DNA from: an uncultured Eubacterium sp.
GTDB lineage: Bacteria > Bacillota > Clostridia > Oscillospirales > Acutalibacteraceae
Direction of reading: 5' to 3'
DNA length: 64,000 bases
Assembly (NCBI GenBank): GCA_944380545.1
Contig: CALWHV010000003.1
Location: 30,974-94,973, forward strand
Positions 43,957 to 53,700 of this stretch are shown here, in pieces. Position numbers and translations under genes: made by a program. The notes under the pieces are model-generated. The model ran no database searches. It worked only from the letters and a program-made list of their open reading frames with translations, and was not told the DNA's origin. How positions within the stretch are numbered: position 1 is the first letter of the stretch; the number at the start of each line of letters is the position of its first letter.

Positions 43957-44859
43957 TCAGCCCATAAGCTTAACAAGCACTGCCTTTTGCGCGTGCAGCC
44001 TGTTTTCCGCCTCGTCAAATATCTCGTCGGCGTGAGCCTCAAACACCTGCGCCGTTATCTCCTCGCCCCTGTGGGCGGGCAGGCAGTGAAGCACCATAGC
44101 GTCGTCCTTGGCGGCGGCCATAACGCTGTCGTTGATCTGGTAATCCCTGAATATCTTTTCTCTTTCGGCCTTTTCGCTTTCCTGACCCATTGAAGCCCAA
44201 ACATCCGTATACAGTATGTCGGCGTTCTTTGCACATTCAAGTATATCGCTGCTGCAGGTGAACTTGCCGTTCTTTGCAGCCCATTCCATTATTTTTTCAT
44301 CGGGCTCGTAGCCGGCGGGGCACGCAACGGCACATTCAACGCCCATCGTTATCATTCCCACTATCAGGCTGTTCGCCATATTGTTGCCGTCGCCCACAAA
44401 GCAGAATTTCAGGTTCTCAAATGATTTTTTATATTCCCTTATCGTCATCAGGTCGGCAAGCACCTGGCACGGGTGGCAGTAATCCGTAAGTCCGTTTATA
44501 ACGGGAATTGAGCCGTATTTTGCAAGGTCCTCAACCTCGCTCTGCTCAAAGGTGCGTATCATTATGCCGTCAAGATAGCGCGAAAGAACGCGCGCCGTGT
44601 CCTGCACGGGCTCGCCGCGGCCAATCTGCAGATCGCGGTTGGAAAGGAAAAGCGCCTGCCCGCCGAGCTGGTACATACCCGTTTCAAACGATACCCTTGT
44701 GCGCGTGGAGCTTTTCTGGAATATCATTCCAAGCGTTTTTCCCTTTAAGATCGGATGCTCTATGCCGTGCTTCGTTTCGTATTTAAGCTGATCGGCAAGA
44801 TTTAAAATGTCAAGTATATCGTGCTGGTCAAGATCCTGTAATTTAAGCAGATGCTTCAT
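43957..44859 (-). CDS. argF: Ornithine carbamoyltransferase
   Basis: A 300-residue enzyme that joins ornithine and carbamoyl phosphate to citrulline. Carbamoyl-phosphate loop SSTRTRVSFE, then HPCQVLADLMT and the ornithine-binding HCLPAHRGEEI are all intact. The ATG at 44859 is used because GGGAGG lies nine bases upstream; a TTG two codons earlier is too close to it. The start overlaps the end of argD by 17 bases. It is next to carA, so carbamoyl phosphate is made and used by products of adjacent genes. Confidence 0.96.
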   Translation of the reverse strand: MKHLLKLQDLDQHDILDILNLADQLKYETKHGIEHPILKGKTLGMIFQKSSTRTRVSFETGMYQLGGQALFLSNRDLQIGRGEPVQDTARVLSRYLDGIMIRTFEQSEVEDLAKYGSIPVINGLTDYCHPCQVLADLMTIREYKKSFENLKFCFVGDGNNMANSLIVGMITMGVECAVACPAGYEPDEKIMEWAAKNGKFTCSSDILECAKNADILYTDVWASMGQESEKAEREKIFRDYQINDSVMAAAKDDAMVLHCLPAHRGEEITAQVFEAHADEIFDEAENRLHAQKAVLVKLMG

Positions 44860-46015
44860 CTTCAATAACCTCCCTGAGTATGCTGAGTCCCTTGTCCGTC
44901 TCTTCCTTGGATATATTCAGCGCCGGCAGCAGCCTTATCTTGTTTTTTGCCGTCAGCACCAAAAGCCCTTTTTCTATGCAGCGCCTTGCGATAGTGCCGC
45001 TGTCTGCGTTTGTTTCTATTCCCAGCATCAGACCCATGCCGGAAATGCTGCGAACGCCCTTTATCTCTTTTAGCTTACCGATTATATATTCGGATTTTTT
45101 TCTTACGCTCTCAAGAAATACATCGTCTATTCTTTCAACGATGCTCACCGCGCCCGCCGCGGCGATCGGGTTTCCGCCGAAAGTGGAGCCGTGAGAGCCC
45201 GGGGTCACCGTGCTCTCAAGCTTTTTGCCGAAAAGTACCGCGCCTATCGGCAGACCGCCGCCCAGACCCTTTGCCGTGGAAACTATGTCCGGTTCAACCC
45301 CATAATTCATATACGCAAAATATCTGCCCGTTCTGCCGTTTCCCGTCTGCACCTCGTCAACGCACATCAATATGTCTTTTTCTCGGCATATTTCGGCAAT
45401 CGTCTTGATGAATCCGCCGTCAAGGTTCAAAACGCCGCCCTCGCCCTGCACGCACTCAAACATTATTGCGCACACATCGTCGCTCACCATATTTTTCAGC
45501 GCATCGGCATCGTTTGCGGGGCAGTATTTAAAGCCGGGTGTAAACGGTCCGAAAACTATGTGAAAGCTGTCCTGCCCGGTGGCGGAAAGCGTCGTAACGG
45601 TTCTGCCGTGAAAGGAATTTACAAGCGTGATTATCGTCTTGCGTCCATCGCCGTATTTGTCAAAGCTGTATTTGCGGGCGAATTTTATCATACCCTCGTT
45701 CGCCTCCGCGCCGCTGTTGCAGAAAAAGGCGTTTTTCATTCCCGTTTTTTCGCACAGCAGTCTTGCCAGCTCGGCGCACGGTTTTGTATAATATAGATTA
45801 GAGGTGTGCTGTATCATATCAAGCTGCGCCTCAACGGCACTTTTCCACTGCTGATCGCCGATACCGAACGCCGTTACGCCTATTCCTGAGCCGAAATCTA
45901 TGTATTCCTTTCCGTTTTCATCATAAACGGTGGAGCCGTGACCGCGCGTCAGCACCAGGTCAAACCTGCCGTAGGCGTGCGAAACATATTTGCTGTCTGT
46001 CTCTTTTACATTCAT
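44843..46015 (-). CDS. argD: Acetylornithine aminotransferase
   Basis: A 390-residue class III PLP aminotransferase converting N-acetylglutamate semialdehyde to N-acetylornithine. It shows the family signatures DFGSGIGVTAFG, FFCNSGAEANEGMIKFAR, FHGRTVTTLSATGQ, MFECVQGEGGV, and the PLP lysine in STAKGLGGGLPIGAVL. Length is normal. A GGTGAT ribosome site precedes ATG. It lies between argB and argF in the biosynthetic order. It might also act on succinyldiaminopimelate, as ArgD/DapC enzymes can. Confidence 0.96.
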   Translation of the reverse strand: MNVKETDSKYVSHAYGRFDLVLTRGHGSTVYDENGKEYIDFGSGIGVTAFGIGDQQWKSAVEAQLDMIQHTSNLYYTKPCAELARLLCEKTGMKNAFFCNSGAEANEGMIKFARKYSFDKYGDGRKTIITLVNSFHGRTVTTLSATGQDSFHIVFGPFTPGFKYCPANDADALKNMVSDDVCAIMFECVQGEGGVLNLDGGFIKTIAEICREKDILMCVDEVQTGNGRTGRYFAYMNYGVEPDIVSTAKGLGGGLPIGAVLFGKKLESTVTPGSHGSTFGGNPIAAAGAVSIVERIDDVFLESVRKKSEYIIGKLKEIKGVRSISGMGLMLGIETNADSGTIARRCIEKGLLVLTAKNKIRLLPALNISKEETDKGLSILREVIEDEASA

Positions 46016-46070
46016 TTTATCACCGTGTTGTTTTTTGTAATGTTGTTTTGTTAGAACGGTATATGAGCTG

Positions 46071-46928
46071 TTACCTGCTTCTGAACATCGTTCCCATACC
46101 TTCGTCCGTCAGCATCTCCATAAGAATGGAGTGGGGGACGCGTCCGTCGATAATGAACGCTCTTTTAACTCCCTCGCGTATCGCCTGTGTCATCGAATCT
46201 ATCTTCGGTATCATACCGCCGCTGATGATGCCGTCGGCAATAAGCCCCGGCACATCGGATATGTACACTCTGTGGATAAGCGAGCTCTCGTCGTCCTTAT
46301 CTCTTAAAAGGCCGGCAACATCGGTCATTGAGATAAGCGCCTCAGCCTTGAGCTTTCCGGCAACGGCGGCTGCAACCGTGTCTGCGTTTATGTTGTAGCA
46401 GTTGCCGCTTTCATCGTAGCCTATCGTTGATATCACTGGGATGAACGCGTGCTCCAGCGCCTCCTCAACAACATCCATATTCATTTCGGTTATATCGCCC
46501 ACAAAGCCGTGCTCCTCGTCAAGCGGGCGGCATTTTATCATATTTCCGTCCATCCCGCAAAGCCCTATCGCGTGGCCCCCAAGGTTGCCTATCTGGCACA
46601 CAAGGTCCTTGTTAAGCTTTCCGGCAAGCACCATCTGCACAACATTTGCCGTCTCTTTGTCGGTAACGCGCAGTCCGTTTGCAAAGCGGCTCTCTATTCC
46701 CATTTTATCAAGCGTTTTGCTGATTTCGGGACCGCCGCCGTGCACAAGCACCACTCTGATGCCTATAGTTGTAAGCAGCACCAGATCGTGCATAACCGAT
46801 TTTTTCAGTTCTTCGTTAATCATCGCGTTGCCGCCGTATTTGATAACAACCGTCTTTTTCCTGTAAAGCTGTATGTTCGGAAGCGCCCTTGCAAGCACCT
46901 CCGCCTTCATCGCGTTTGTAATATCCAT
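46071..46928 (-). CDS. argB: Acetylglutamate kinase
   Basis: A 285-residue amino-acid kinase that phosphorylates N-acetylglutamate. It has TVVIKYGGNAMINEELK (nucleotide-binding Lys and Gly-rich loop), VLVHGGGPEISKTLDKMG (substrate loop) and the C-terminal GGMIPKIDSMTQAIREGV. The N-terminal helix MDITNAMKAEVLARALPNIQ is of the kind found in arginine-sensitive hexameric kinases, so feedback inhibition by arginine is likely (inference). GGAGG precedes ATG. Confidence 0.97.
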   Translation of the reverse strand: MDITNAMKAEVLARALPNIQLYRKKTVVIKYGGNAMINEELKKSVMHDLVLLTTIGIRVVLVHGGGPEISKTLDKMGIESRFANGLRVTDKETANVVQMVLAGKLNKDLVCQIGNLGGHAIGLCGMDGNMIKCRPLDEEHGFVGDITEMNMDVVEEALEHAFIPVISTIGYDESGNCYNINADTVAAAVAGKLKAEALISMTDVAGLLRDKDDESSLIHRVYISDVPGLIADGIISGGMIPKIDSMTQAIREGVKRAFIIDGRVPHSILMEMLTDEGMGTMFRSR

Positions 46929-46943
46929 TCTGCGCCTCCTTAA

Positions 46944-48197
46944 TCAGGTTCTGTAATCGCCGTTTATCTTAACATAATCATATGTCATATCGCAGCCCCA
47001 CGCCTTTGCGCTGCAAGAGCCGCAGTTTAAGTTTATAATAACGCCGATCTCGTCGCTCTTCAGTATTTCGGCGGCCTTTTCCTCGGAAAAGTCAACTCCC
47101 GCGCCGTTTCTGCAAACGGCGATTTCGCCGTATTCGCTCAATATATCCACATCAACGCGGTTTATGTCAAATTCCGCGGGCGCGTATCCCACTGCGCACA
47201 GTATCCTGCCCCAGTTGGCGTCCTCGCCGAAGACGGCGCATTTAAACAGGGTGGAGCCTATAACGCTTTTAGCAACCGTTATCGCCGTTTGAGTGTCGCG
47301 GCAGCCTCGGCACTCACATTCAATAAGCTTTGTGGCGCCCTCGCCGTCCTTGGCAAGCATTTTTGTAAGATTTGCCATAACCTCGTAGAGCGCGGCCTTG
47401 AATATCTCAAAATCATCAGAATCCTGCGCTATCGGCTTGTTTTTTGCAAGTCCGTTCGCCATAAGGCACACCATATCGTTCGTTGAGGTGTCGCCGTCTA
47501 TCGAAAGGCAGTTGTAGGTTATCTTAACGATATCGTCAAGAGCTTTTTGCAGCATATCGCGGCTGACGGCTGCGTCAGTCGTTATGAAATTGAGCGTCGT
47601 CGCCATATTCGGGTGGATCATCCCGCTGCCCTTTGCCATACCGCCGATGCGGCAGACTGCGCCGTCCATCTCAAATTCAACGGCGTATTCCTTTTTAACG
47701 GTGTCCGTCGTCATTATCGCGGTAGCCGCTTCCTCGTTTCCTGTGTAAGACAGACCCGCCGCAAGCGGCTCAACGCCCGCTGCTATCGGCTCTATCGGCA
47801 GCACCTGTCCAATCACGCCTGTTGAGGCAACGATAACCTCCTGAGGCTTTATTCCAAGCTGCGCTGCCGCAAGCTCGCACATTTTCTCGGCTTTTTCAAC
47901 GCCGTCAGCATTGCAGGTGTTGGCGTTTTTTGAGTTGACTATCACCGCTTTAGAGATACCGCCGGTCTTTTCAAGATTTCTTTTTGTAACCGTTATCGGC
48001 GCGCCCTTCACCTTGTTGGTCGTGTAAACGCACACGGTGGCGCAGGGCTCGTCGCTCGCTATCATTCCAAGGTCGTTCTTGTGCGGCAGGCTTTGGTTGC
48101 CATTGTCCGCCGCCGGCTTTTTGATGCCGCAGTAAACGCCGTTTGCCCTGAAGCCCTTTGCGGCGCAGACGCCGCCGTCCAAAACTTTAAAATCCAT
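46944..48197 (-). CDS. argJ: Bifunctional ornithine acetyltransferase / N-acetylglutamate synthase
   Basis: A 417-residue ArgJ, which recycles the acetyl group from N-acetylornithine to glutamate. The precursor self-cleaves within MAKGSGMIHPNMATTLNF, with the conserved Thr (ATTL) becoming the N-terminal nucleophile of the beta chain. That motif is intact at about residue 190. NTCNADG and the C-terminal NLNCGSCSAKAWGCDMTYDYVKING are also typical. GGGAGAATGA precedes the start. Presence of argJ explains why no separate argE or argA is seen in the cluster. Confidence 0.97.
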   Translation of the reverse strand: MDFKVLDGGVCAAKGFRANGVYCGIKKPAADNGNQSLPHKNDLGMIASDEPCATVCVYTTNKVKGAPITVTKRNLEKTGGISKAVIVNSKNANTCNADGVEKAEKMCELAAAQLGIKPQEVIVASTGVIGQVLPIEPIAAGVEPLAAGLSYTGNEEAATAIMTTDTVKKEYAVEFEMDGAVCRIGGMAKGSGMIHPNMATTLNFITTDAAVSRDMLQKALDDIVKITYNCLSIDGDTSTNDMVCLMANGLAKNKPIAQDSDDFEIFKAALYEVMANLTKMLAKDGEGATKLIECECRGCRDTQTAITVAKSVIGSTLFKCAVFGEDANWGRILCAVGYAPAEFDINRVDVDILSEYGEIAVCRNGAGVDFSEEKAAEILKSDEIGVIINLNCGSCSAKAWGCDMTYDYVKINGDYRT

Positions 48198-48200
48198 ATC

Positions 48201-49148
48201 TCATTCTCCCAAAACAAGCGACGCCGCTTCGTCAAGCCCGCAGGCGATGTTCATATTCTGTATCGCCGCGCCGGACGCGCCCTTGCCCAAATTATCAAAT
48301 CTTGCCGTTATAACGATTCTGTCTTCGTTGCCGTTGACCTCTATCTCCATATCGTCGCGTCCGTCAAATGCGTTGGAGGCAATCATACCGCTCGTATATC
48401 CCTCGGGGCGCACCTTGACCAGTTTTTGCCCTTTGTAATGCTCAAAAAGCAGCTCGCGCACATCATTTATGGTAAGACCGCCTGTCAGCATATCTCGAAA
48501 GATAGGCACGCTAACAAGCATCCCGCATTTGTAGTCGCATATCATCGGCAGAAACGCCGGCGCGTTCTTTAAACCCGTTACCGCCGCCATTTCTTTAAGA
48601 TGCTTATGCTGCTGGCTAAGCGCGTAAAGGCGGGGTGAGTCAAGCTCCGTGTCCCTTTCGGCGTCCTCGTATTGCGCTATCGCGCTTTTGCCGCCGCCGC
48701 TGTAGCCGGAAACCGCAAAGCAGCTGAGCCTTGCGCCGCTGTCTATTGCGCCGTGCCTGATAAGCGGGTAAACTATTGATATAAAACCGCTGGCGTAGCA
48801 GCCGGGGTTGGCTATAAAGCGGTTGGTCTTTATGCCATGCCTTATTTCGTCTGAAAGCTCTGCAAAGCCGTAAACCCATCCCGGCTCTGTCCTGTGGGCG
48901 GTTGAGGCGTCTATTATCTTTGTTTTCGTATTGTCGGAGTCTATCAGCTTCACTGCGTTTCGCGCCGCGTCGTCCGGCAGGCAGAGAAAGGTAATATCGC
49001 TCTCATTTATGCAGCGCCTTATCTCATCCTCGTCGCGCCGCTTTTCGGTTGGTATTTCAATCAGGCTGATGTCGTCACGCGAAAGCAGCCTTTCCTTTAT
49101 TCGCAAGCCCGTCGTTCCGGACTGCCCGTTTATGAATACTTTGATCAT
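48201..49148 (-). CDS. argC: N-acetyl-gamma-glutamyl-phosphate reductase
   Basis: A 315-residue NADPH-dependent reductase of the shorter ArgC class. NADP-binding start KVFINGQSGTTGLRIKERL, catalytic Cys in IANPGCYASGFI, and SGGGKSA with HKHLKEM further on. ATG 49148 gives the usual MIKVF start; an ATG three codons upstream is possible, and the ribosome site GGAG is oddly spaced for either. It is the first gene of the argC-argJ-argB-argD-argF-carA-carB operon, which is continuous with gaps of no more than about 55 bases. Confidence 0.94.
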   Translation of the reverse strand: MIKVFINGQSGTTGLRIKERLLSRDDISLIEIPTEKRRDEDEIRRCINESDITFLCLPDDAARNAVKLIDSDNTKTKIIDASTAHRTEPGWVYGFAELSDEIRHGIKTNRFIANPGCYASGFISIVYPLIRHGAIDSGARLSCFAVSGYSGGGKSAIAQYEDAERDTELDSPRLYALSQQHKHLKEMAAVTGLKNAPAFLPMICDYKCGMLVSVPIFRDMLTGGLTINDVRELLFEHYKGQKLVKVRPEGYTSGMIASNAFDGRDDMEIEVNGNEDRIVITARFDNLGKGASGAAIQNMNIACGLDEAASLVLGE

Positions 49149-49182
49149 TATATACATTCGCTCCGTCTTTTATTCTTTATAT

Positions 49183-49210
49183 ATTATACACGCGCTCGTT
49201 TTAAAGTCAA
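49183..49210 (-). promoter_or_regulatory. Promoter of the arginine operon
   Basis: On the minus strand, TTGACT (49205-49210) and TATAAT (49183-49188) are 16 bases apart, ahead of argC. Confidence 0.8.
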
Positions 49211-49229
49211 TAGGAAACGGCAAAAAAAT

Positions 49230-49263
49230 ATAATAAATATACAGAAACGCGAATAAATATACA
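49230..49263 (-). promoter_or_regulatory. Two ArgR-box-like sites upstream of the arg promoter
   Basis: Read on the minus strand, TGTATATTTATTCG (49250-49263) and TGTATATTTATTAT (49230-49243) fit the ARG-box core TGNATWWWWATNCA at 13 and 12 of 14 positions. They are exactly 20 bases apart, two helical turns, as expected for an ArgR/AhrC hexamer. Confidence 0.6.
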
Positions 49264-49432
49264 AATATTCATCACCCGTTATCGGCGCGCAAAACTTACT
49301 AATCATTTTATCCGTGATTATCAACAAAAAATTATTTGACAGATTGTAAAAATTTATAAAAATTTAATATTTTCTTTTATAGAATTATTCAAAAGGAAAT
49401 ATAAAATATAATGCACTAAAAGAGGTGGAGGT

Positions 49433-49684
49433 ATGAAAACTCGTAAAAAGGCTTACGGAACCAGCAATATCGTCGGCAAAAATATAGAGCGTTTAAGAAA
49501 AGCGCGCGGTATTAAGCAAAATGACTTCATCTCCAAGATTCAGGTTATGGGCATAGATATTAACCCCACAAGCTATTCAAAGCTTGAGGGCCAGCTCAGG
49601 ATCGCCACGGATAAGGAGATATATGTAATCGCAAAGGTTCTCGGCACCTCGCTTGAGGATCTCTTTAGTGAAGACAGCATTTAG
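49433..49684 (+). CDS. Xre-family helix-turn-helix regulator
   Basis: An 83-residue single-domain DNA-binding protein. The Xre/Cro helix-turn-helix covers residues 13-75: NIERLRKARGIKQNDFISKIQ, then the recognition helix region NPTSYSKLEGQLRIATDKE and IAKVLGTSLEDLF. GGTGGAGGT precedes ATG. Such small proteins are often prophage-type or housekeeping regulators. No target is obvious; it is divergent from the arg operon, whose region it could bind, but ArgR-type sites there suggest otherwise. Confidence 0.9.
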   Translation: MKTRKKAYGTSNIVGKNIERLRKARGIKQNDFISKIQVMGIDINPTSYSKLEGQLRIATDKEIYVIAKVLGTSLEDLFSEDSI

Positions 49685-49712
49685 CGCGCCCTCTCGCGCT
49701 TTGCCGAATCAA

Positions 49713-49750
49713 AAAAATGCCGGCGGGCAAGCGGTCCGTTCGGCATTTTT
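49713..49750. terminator. Bidirectional terminator between xre and the PHP gene
   Basis: AAAAATGCCG (49713-49722) and CGGCATTTTT (49741-49750) pair; the 18-base interior is GC-rich. Confidence 0.75.
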
Positions 49751-49752
49751 CT

Positions 49753-50526
49753 TTATATAAAATTGTGTGGCTTTTCAATCGGCTCTATCCCCAAAGCTCT
49801 CAAGCTGCGCCGCGCTCCGTCAAGCTCTTTTGTTTTTCCGTAAGTGTCCGGCGTGTGCGCGTCAAGCCCGATTATCGCTTTGCAGCCTGCTTGCGCGGCG
49901 ATCTTCCAAAATTCCTCGCGCGGGTAATGGCGGGAGTCCGTATAGCCTAAAAAATTGTATTCAAGCGGTATGTCAAGCTCCGCCGCGGCTAAGCAGAGCC
50001 TTTGCGCCTCTAATCGGTACGCCTCATCGCCGCCCTGAAAATTGATAAGGTCGGGATGCGCAAGGTATAAAAAGACGCCCGTTTTCATTCCCTCTATGCA
50101 CTGGTCGATGTATCTTTTCAGCACATTCTCATCGCCGGTCGGGCTTCCGCAGTAGTGCTCAAGGCAGTCGTATTCATTGCCGATGTAGTGCTGCCCCAAA
50201 AGAAGGTAATCTATGCCGAAGCTCCTCAGATATTCAAGCTCGCGCTCAAACAGGGCGGGGTAGTATTCAAGCTCAAATCCAAAATGTATCTTTATTTCGT
50301 TTTTGTATTTGTTTTGCAGGCGCTTTATGCTTTTTGCATAGTCCTCCGCCGCTACAATCGGCATCCTGTAGCCGGAATAATATCCGCATCCGGCAGGGAA
50401 CAGCATCGGCGCGTGGTCGGAAAAGCCTATTTCGTCATAGCCGTTTTCCATCGCTCGCAAAACATATTCTTCATCCTCGCCGGCGGCGTGGCCGCAGCGC
50501 TTCGTGTGGGTGTGAAAATTTTTCAT
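49753..50526 (-). CDS. PHP-family histidinol-phosphatase
   Basis: A 257-residue PHP phosphoesterase of the HisK/HisJ type, which removes phosphate from histidinol phosphate. Metal-binding motifs in order: FHTHTKRCGHA at the start, GFSDHAPM, FGFELEYYP, GQHYIG, LAHPDLI and IGLDAHTPDTYG. All are intact. No other his genes are nearby. It has no ribosome site, and the -10 box ends six bases before the ATG, so the mRNA would begin at or next to the start codon. Activity on another phosphomonoester is possible. Confidence 0.88.
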   Translation of the reverse strand: MKNFHTHTKRCGHAAGEDEEYVLRAMENGYDEIGFSDHAPMLFPAGCGYYSGYRMPIVAAEDYAKSIKRLQNKYKNEIKIHFGFELEYYPALFERELEYLRSFGIDYLLLGQHYIGNEYDCLEHYCGSPTGDENVLKRYIDQCIEGMKTGVFLYLAHPDLINFQGGDEAYRLEAQRLCLAAAELDIPLEYNFLGYTDSRHYPREEFWKIAAQAGCKAIIGLDAHTPDTYGKTKELDGARRSLRALGIEPIEKPHNFI

Positions 50527-50532
50527 AAATCA

Positions 50533-50560
50533 ATTATATCACTTTTTTGCAAAAATTCAA
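50533..50560 (-). promoter_or_regulatory. Promoter of the PHP gene, apparently leaderless
   Basis: On the minus strand, TTGAAT (50555-50560) and TATAAT (50533-50538) are 16 bases apart; only six bases separate the -10 box from ATG at 50526. Confidence 0.65.
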
Positions 50561-50570
50561 TGTCTTTTAC

Positions 50571-50599
50571 TTGACAAGTTCGCTCAAGTTTCGTATAAT
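50571..50599 (+). promoter_or_regulatory. Promoter of the tRNA-Asp/tRNA-Thr operon
   Basis: TTGACA (50571-50576), 17-base spacer, TATAAT (50594-50599): a full consensus promoter, 28 bases before tRNA-Asp. Confidence 0.92.
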
Positions 50600-50626
50600 A
50601 CCATTTGCAACCGCGTTGCAAGCAAC

Positions 50627-50703
50627 GGCCCGGTAGTTCAGCTGGTTAGAACGCCTGCCTGTCACGCAGGAGGTCGACGGTTCAAGTCCGTTCCGGGTCG
50701 CCA
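50627..50703 (+). tRNA. tRNA-Asp (anticodon GTC)
   Basis: 77-base cloverleaf GGCCCGG...CCGGGTC-G-CCA, D arm GTTCAGCTGGTTAGAAC, anticodon loop CTGTCAC, T loop GTTCAAGTC, CCA encoded. Confidence 0.96.
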
Positions 50704-50708
50704 TTCGG

Positions 50709-50783
<75 letters not shown>

Positions 50784-50784
<1 letters not shown>

Positions 50785-53700
50785 TGATAAAATCCCCTTT
50801 TTCCGTATGTAGCGGAGGAGGGGATTTTTATTTTGCCCTTACCCGCCTTGCGAAAACCAATCCGGAATACGCCGCGCTGCAAAACGATTATGAAGCGCAG
50901 CAGAAGATCCTCGCTATGTTCAATAAAGCGCTTGAAGGTTCGAGAAATAATTATATATCCGAAAGTAGCAGTACCAAATATGCATTGAAAGAGTATTCTC
51001 AGCATCAAATCGACAATTGGAAAAACAGCAAAAGAATTGTTGTGTATGAATCACAAAATCAACTGCAACAGTTTATCGATGATGCAAGAGCGCATAAAAA
51101 TCTTTCACAAAAAATGTATTTCGGAATCATAAATGATGAAACAGCCAATTTCATTTTTCAAAAAACAAATATTGATGTTCATAATTATAATGCAGTTTTG
51201 CGAGCAGATAGTATTTTGAAAATTTTTGATTCGCATGGAAATGAAATTAAGGAAACACAAAGAGGTCAAAGAGCTATATCGGACAAAGACATATTACTTT
51301 TACCGGAGTTATTCGGAGAGATCGATTATGCTGAATATCAAGGTAAATATCAAGGTATGCAAGGAAGCAATGATTTTATAAATGTAAAAAGCCATCTATA
51401 TCCTTCCATAACCATAGGTTTGGTTGTTCAAAACAAACAGCTCGATATAAGAGTACAGACTATGTATGCAACAAAAAAAGGAAGCAACGCCGCTGCGGCA
51501 AATACTGTTAATAATCAGTCCCTGCCTCTAACGCCCGAAACGGACAACGGAAACGCTTCCTCTAACAACACTGTACCACAAAGTGATACTGTTGTCAATA
51601 ATAGTGATATGCAGGAAAAAAGAAAATTTTCCTTAAAAGAGCCAGCGGAGGAAACAAAAGACCTGATAGCGGTGCATAATATCACGACTGAAAATATGCA
51701 TAAGGCGTTGGATTTAGGCGGCTTCCCAATGCCGTCAATAGCCGTTATGAAGGTTCAGCAGGCGGATGCTAACGCAGATTACGGCGAGATATCCGTTGTG
51801 TTCAGAAAAGATACCATAGATCCGGAATCAAGCTCTCTTAACAAGGTGTACGGCGGAGACGCCTGGACGCCGAGATTCCCAAGGATAGATAATGAGATTG
51901 ATTATGACAAAGCGCTTGATATATACAACAGGGCATACGAGCTGAGCGAAACGAAAGCCGCCTTTAATAACACGGTTGAGCTGCATCCGGATAATATAGA
52001 AGACGGTATAAACCGCCGGGGACTTGAAAGGTATCTTGACAGCCTTAAAAACGATTACACGGTAAAGCAGTTCTATCTGCTTGAGCACGGCGAGCAGCCG
52101 GTTGAATTGCAGCGTACCGAAAGCCGTACCGTTGTTGCGGATGAAGATGCAAGGCTCTACGATTATCTGCTGTCAAATGTTCCCGCCTATCATCCCGTCT
52201 CCCCTGCCGTTTGGAAGGAAAAGTACGAGCCGGCTTTCGATAAAGCGTATTCGGATTATTACCGCAACAATCACGGTTTCACTGCACAAGAGGCCGATAA
52301 TGCGCTGAAAGCTATGAATTCTTTTCAGAAAAAGGGAATCCTTGCGGCGGCGAACAGATATTCTGAAAACGGGGCGGAGACTGTTACCGTTGAAGACGAT
52401 GTGCCGGCAACTAAAGCGCTTATCGACAGCAGAATAGATAAAAAGGCTTTTGAGCAATGGGTGGACGATACCTTCGCGGGTATAGTAAAAAAGCAGGGCA
52501 TAAGGAATAACGCGGAGCCTTACACAAGCTCAGGAGACCGCAGAAGCTTTGACGCGCTGCATTATGAGGTTACTCTTGAAAATATAGTTAAACAGATGAA
52601 AAGCCAGCGAAACGGCGAGGAAACGCTTTTCTCAGGTCTCGGTATATGGGGCGTTGCGGCAAAGAACTACGGCACCATAGAAGAACTGAAAGCCGATTCG
52701 ACGCGTCTGCAAAATCTGACTGACGAGGAATACAGCGCAATCAAGCAGGGCTTCGGTGAACGGCTTAACGAAATTGCAATGGCGCTCAATACAAAGTACG
52801 GCTCTGATAATCAGTATATAGAGTACGACAATAAAATGACCGAGATACTCGAAGCGCTTCGTTATTCAAAAACAAAATCCGGCGTTTTGAGCAGGCTTAA
52901 CGGATATTTCACAAACGCAACGGAAAGCACGGCCGAGGATCTGCTTAACCTTGTAGCCGATATAGGCAATATGGCGGCGCAGTATTTTGAAGCAAAGCCG
53001 CAGCGTGCAGTCGGCTTTGATGAGATTGCGTATGTTGTTATACCCGATAATGCCGATGATGGGTTGAAATCCGCTCTTACAGGCAATGGCATCGAGTACC
53101 GTGAGTATGAGGCCGGCAATGAACAATCGCGCGTGGATGTCCTCAACTCACTTGATGATGTTAAGTTTTCAAGAAAAGAATCTGCCGATTATTCATATGA
53201 CGCGCTTGTTTCAAAGCCGGATATGGCGGTTACGATCATAAATGACCAAAAAAATTACACGCCCGGAAAAACAACAAGAGAAAATGTTGTTAGCGAAGCA
53301 CAAAAAAGCGCTTTAAGCATAGGGCGTAAAGATAGTGCCGGCAATGTCTATGTTTATGTAAATGATACCGGTACGGAAGTTATGCTGTCCAAAAGAGGGC
53401 TTCGCCATTCTCTGGATAGGAGATTGAGCATAATCGCCCCCGTTACTGAAAATATAGGGCCTATCATTAAAAACTCTATAAGAATCAATGAACTTAGCCC
53501 AGAACTTGAAACAATAAAAAACAGCTATGTCTTAATAGGAATAGCCAAAAATCAAAAAAATGAGCCGTATGTGGTTTCATTTGTTGTGAATAGGGCATCG
53601 AATGAGGTGATGAGCGTTGATGTGCTTTATGCCGTAAACGCAAAAAAGGAAGCGACCGCTCTTATCGAGCCAGAGCTTTCATCACAAAGTGATGTTTCTC

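Noticed and set aside
42918..43967. 349-codon plus-strand ORF opposite carA
   Set aside because: Antisense of a certain carA gene with all catalytic residues; no start signal or family similarity.
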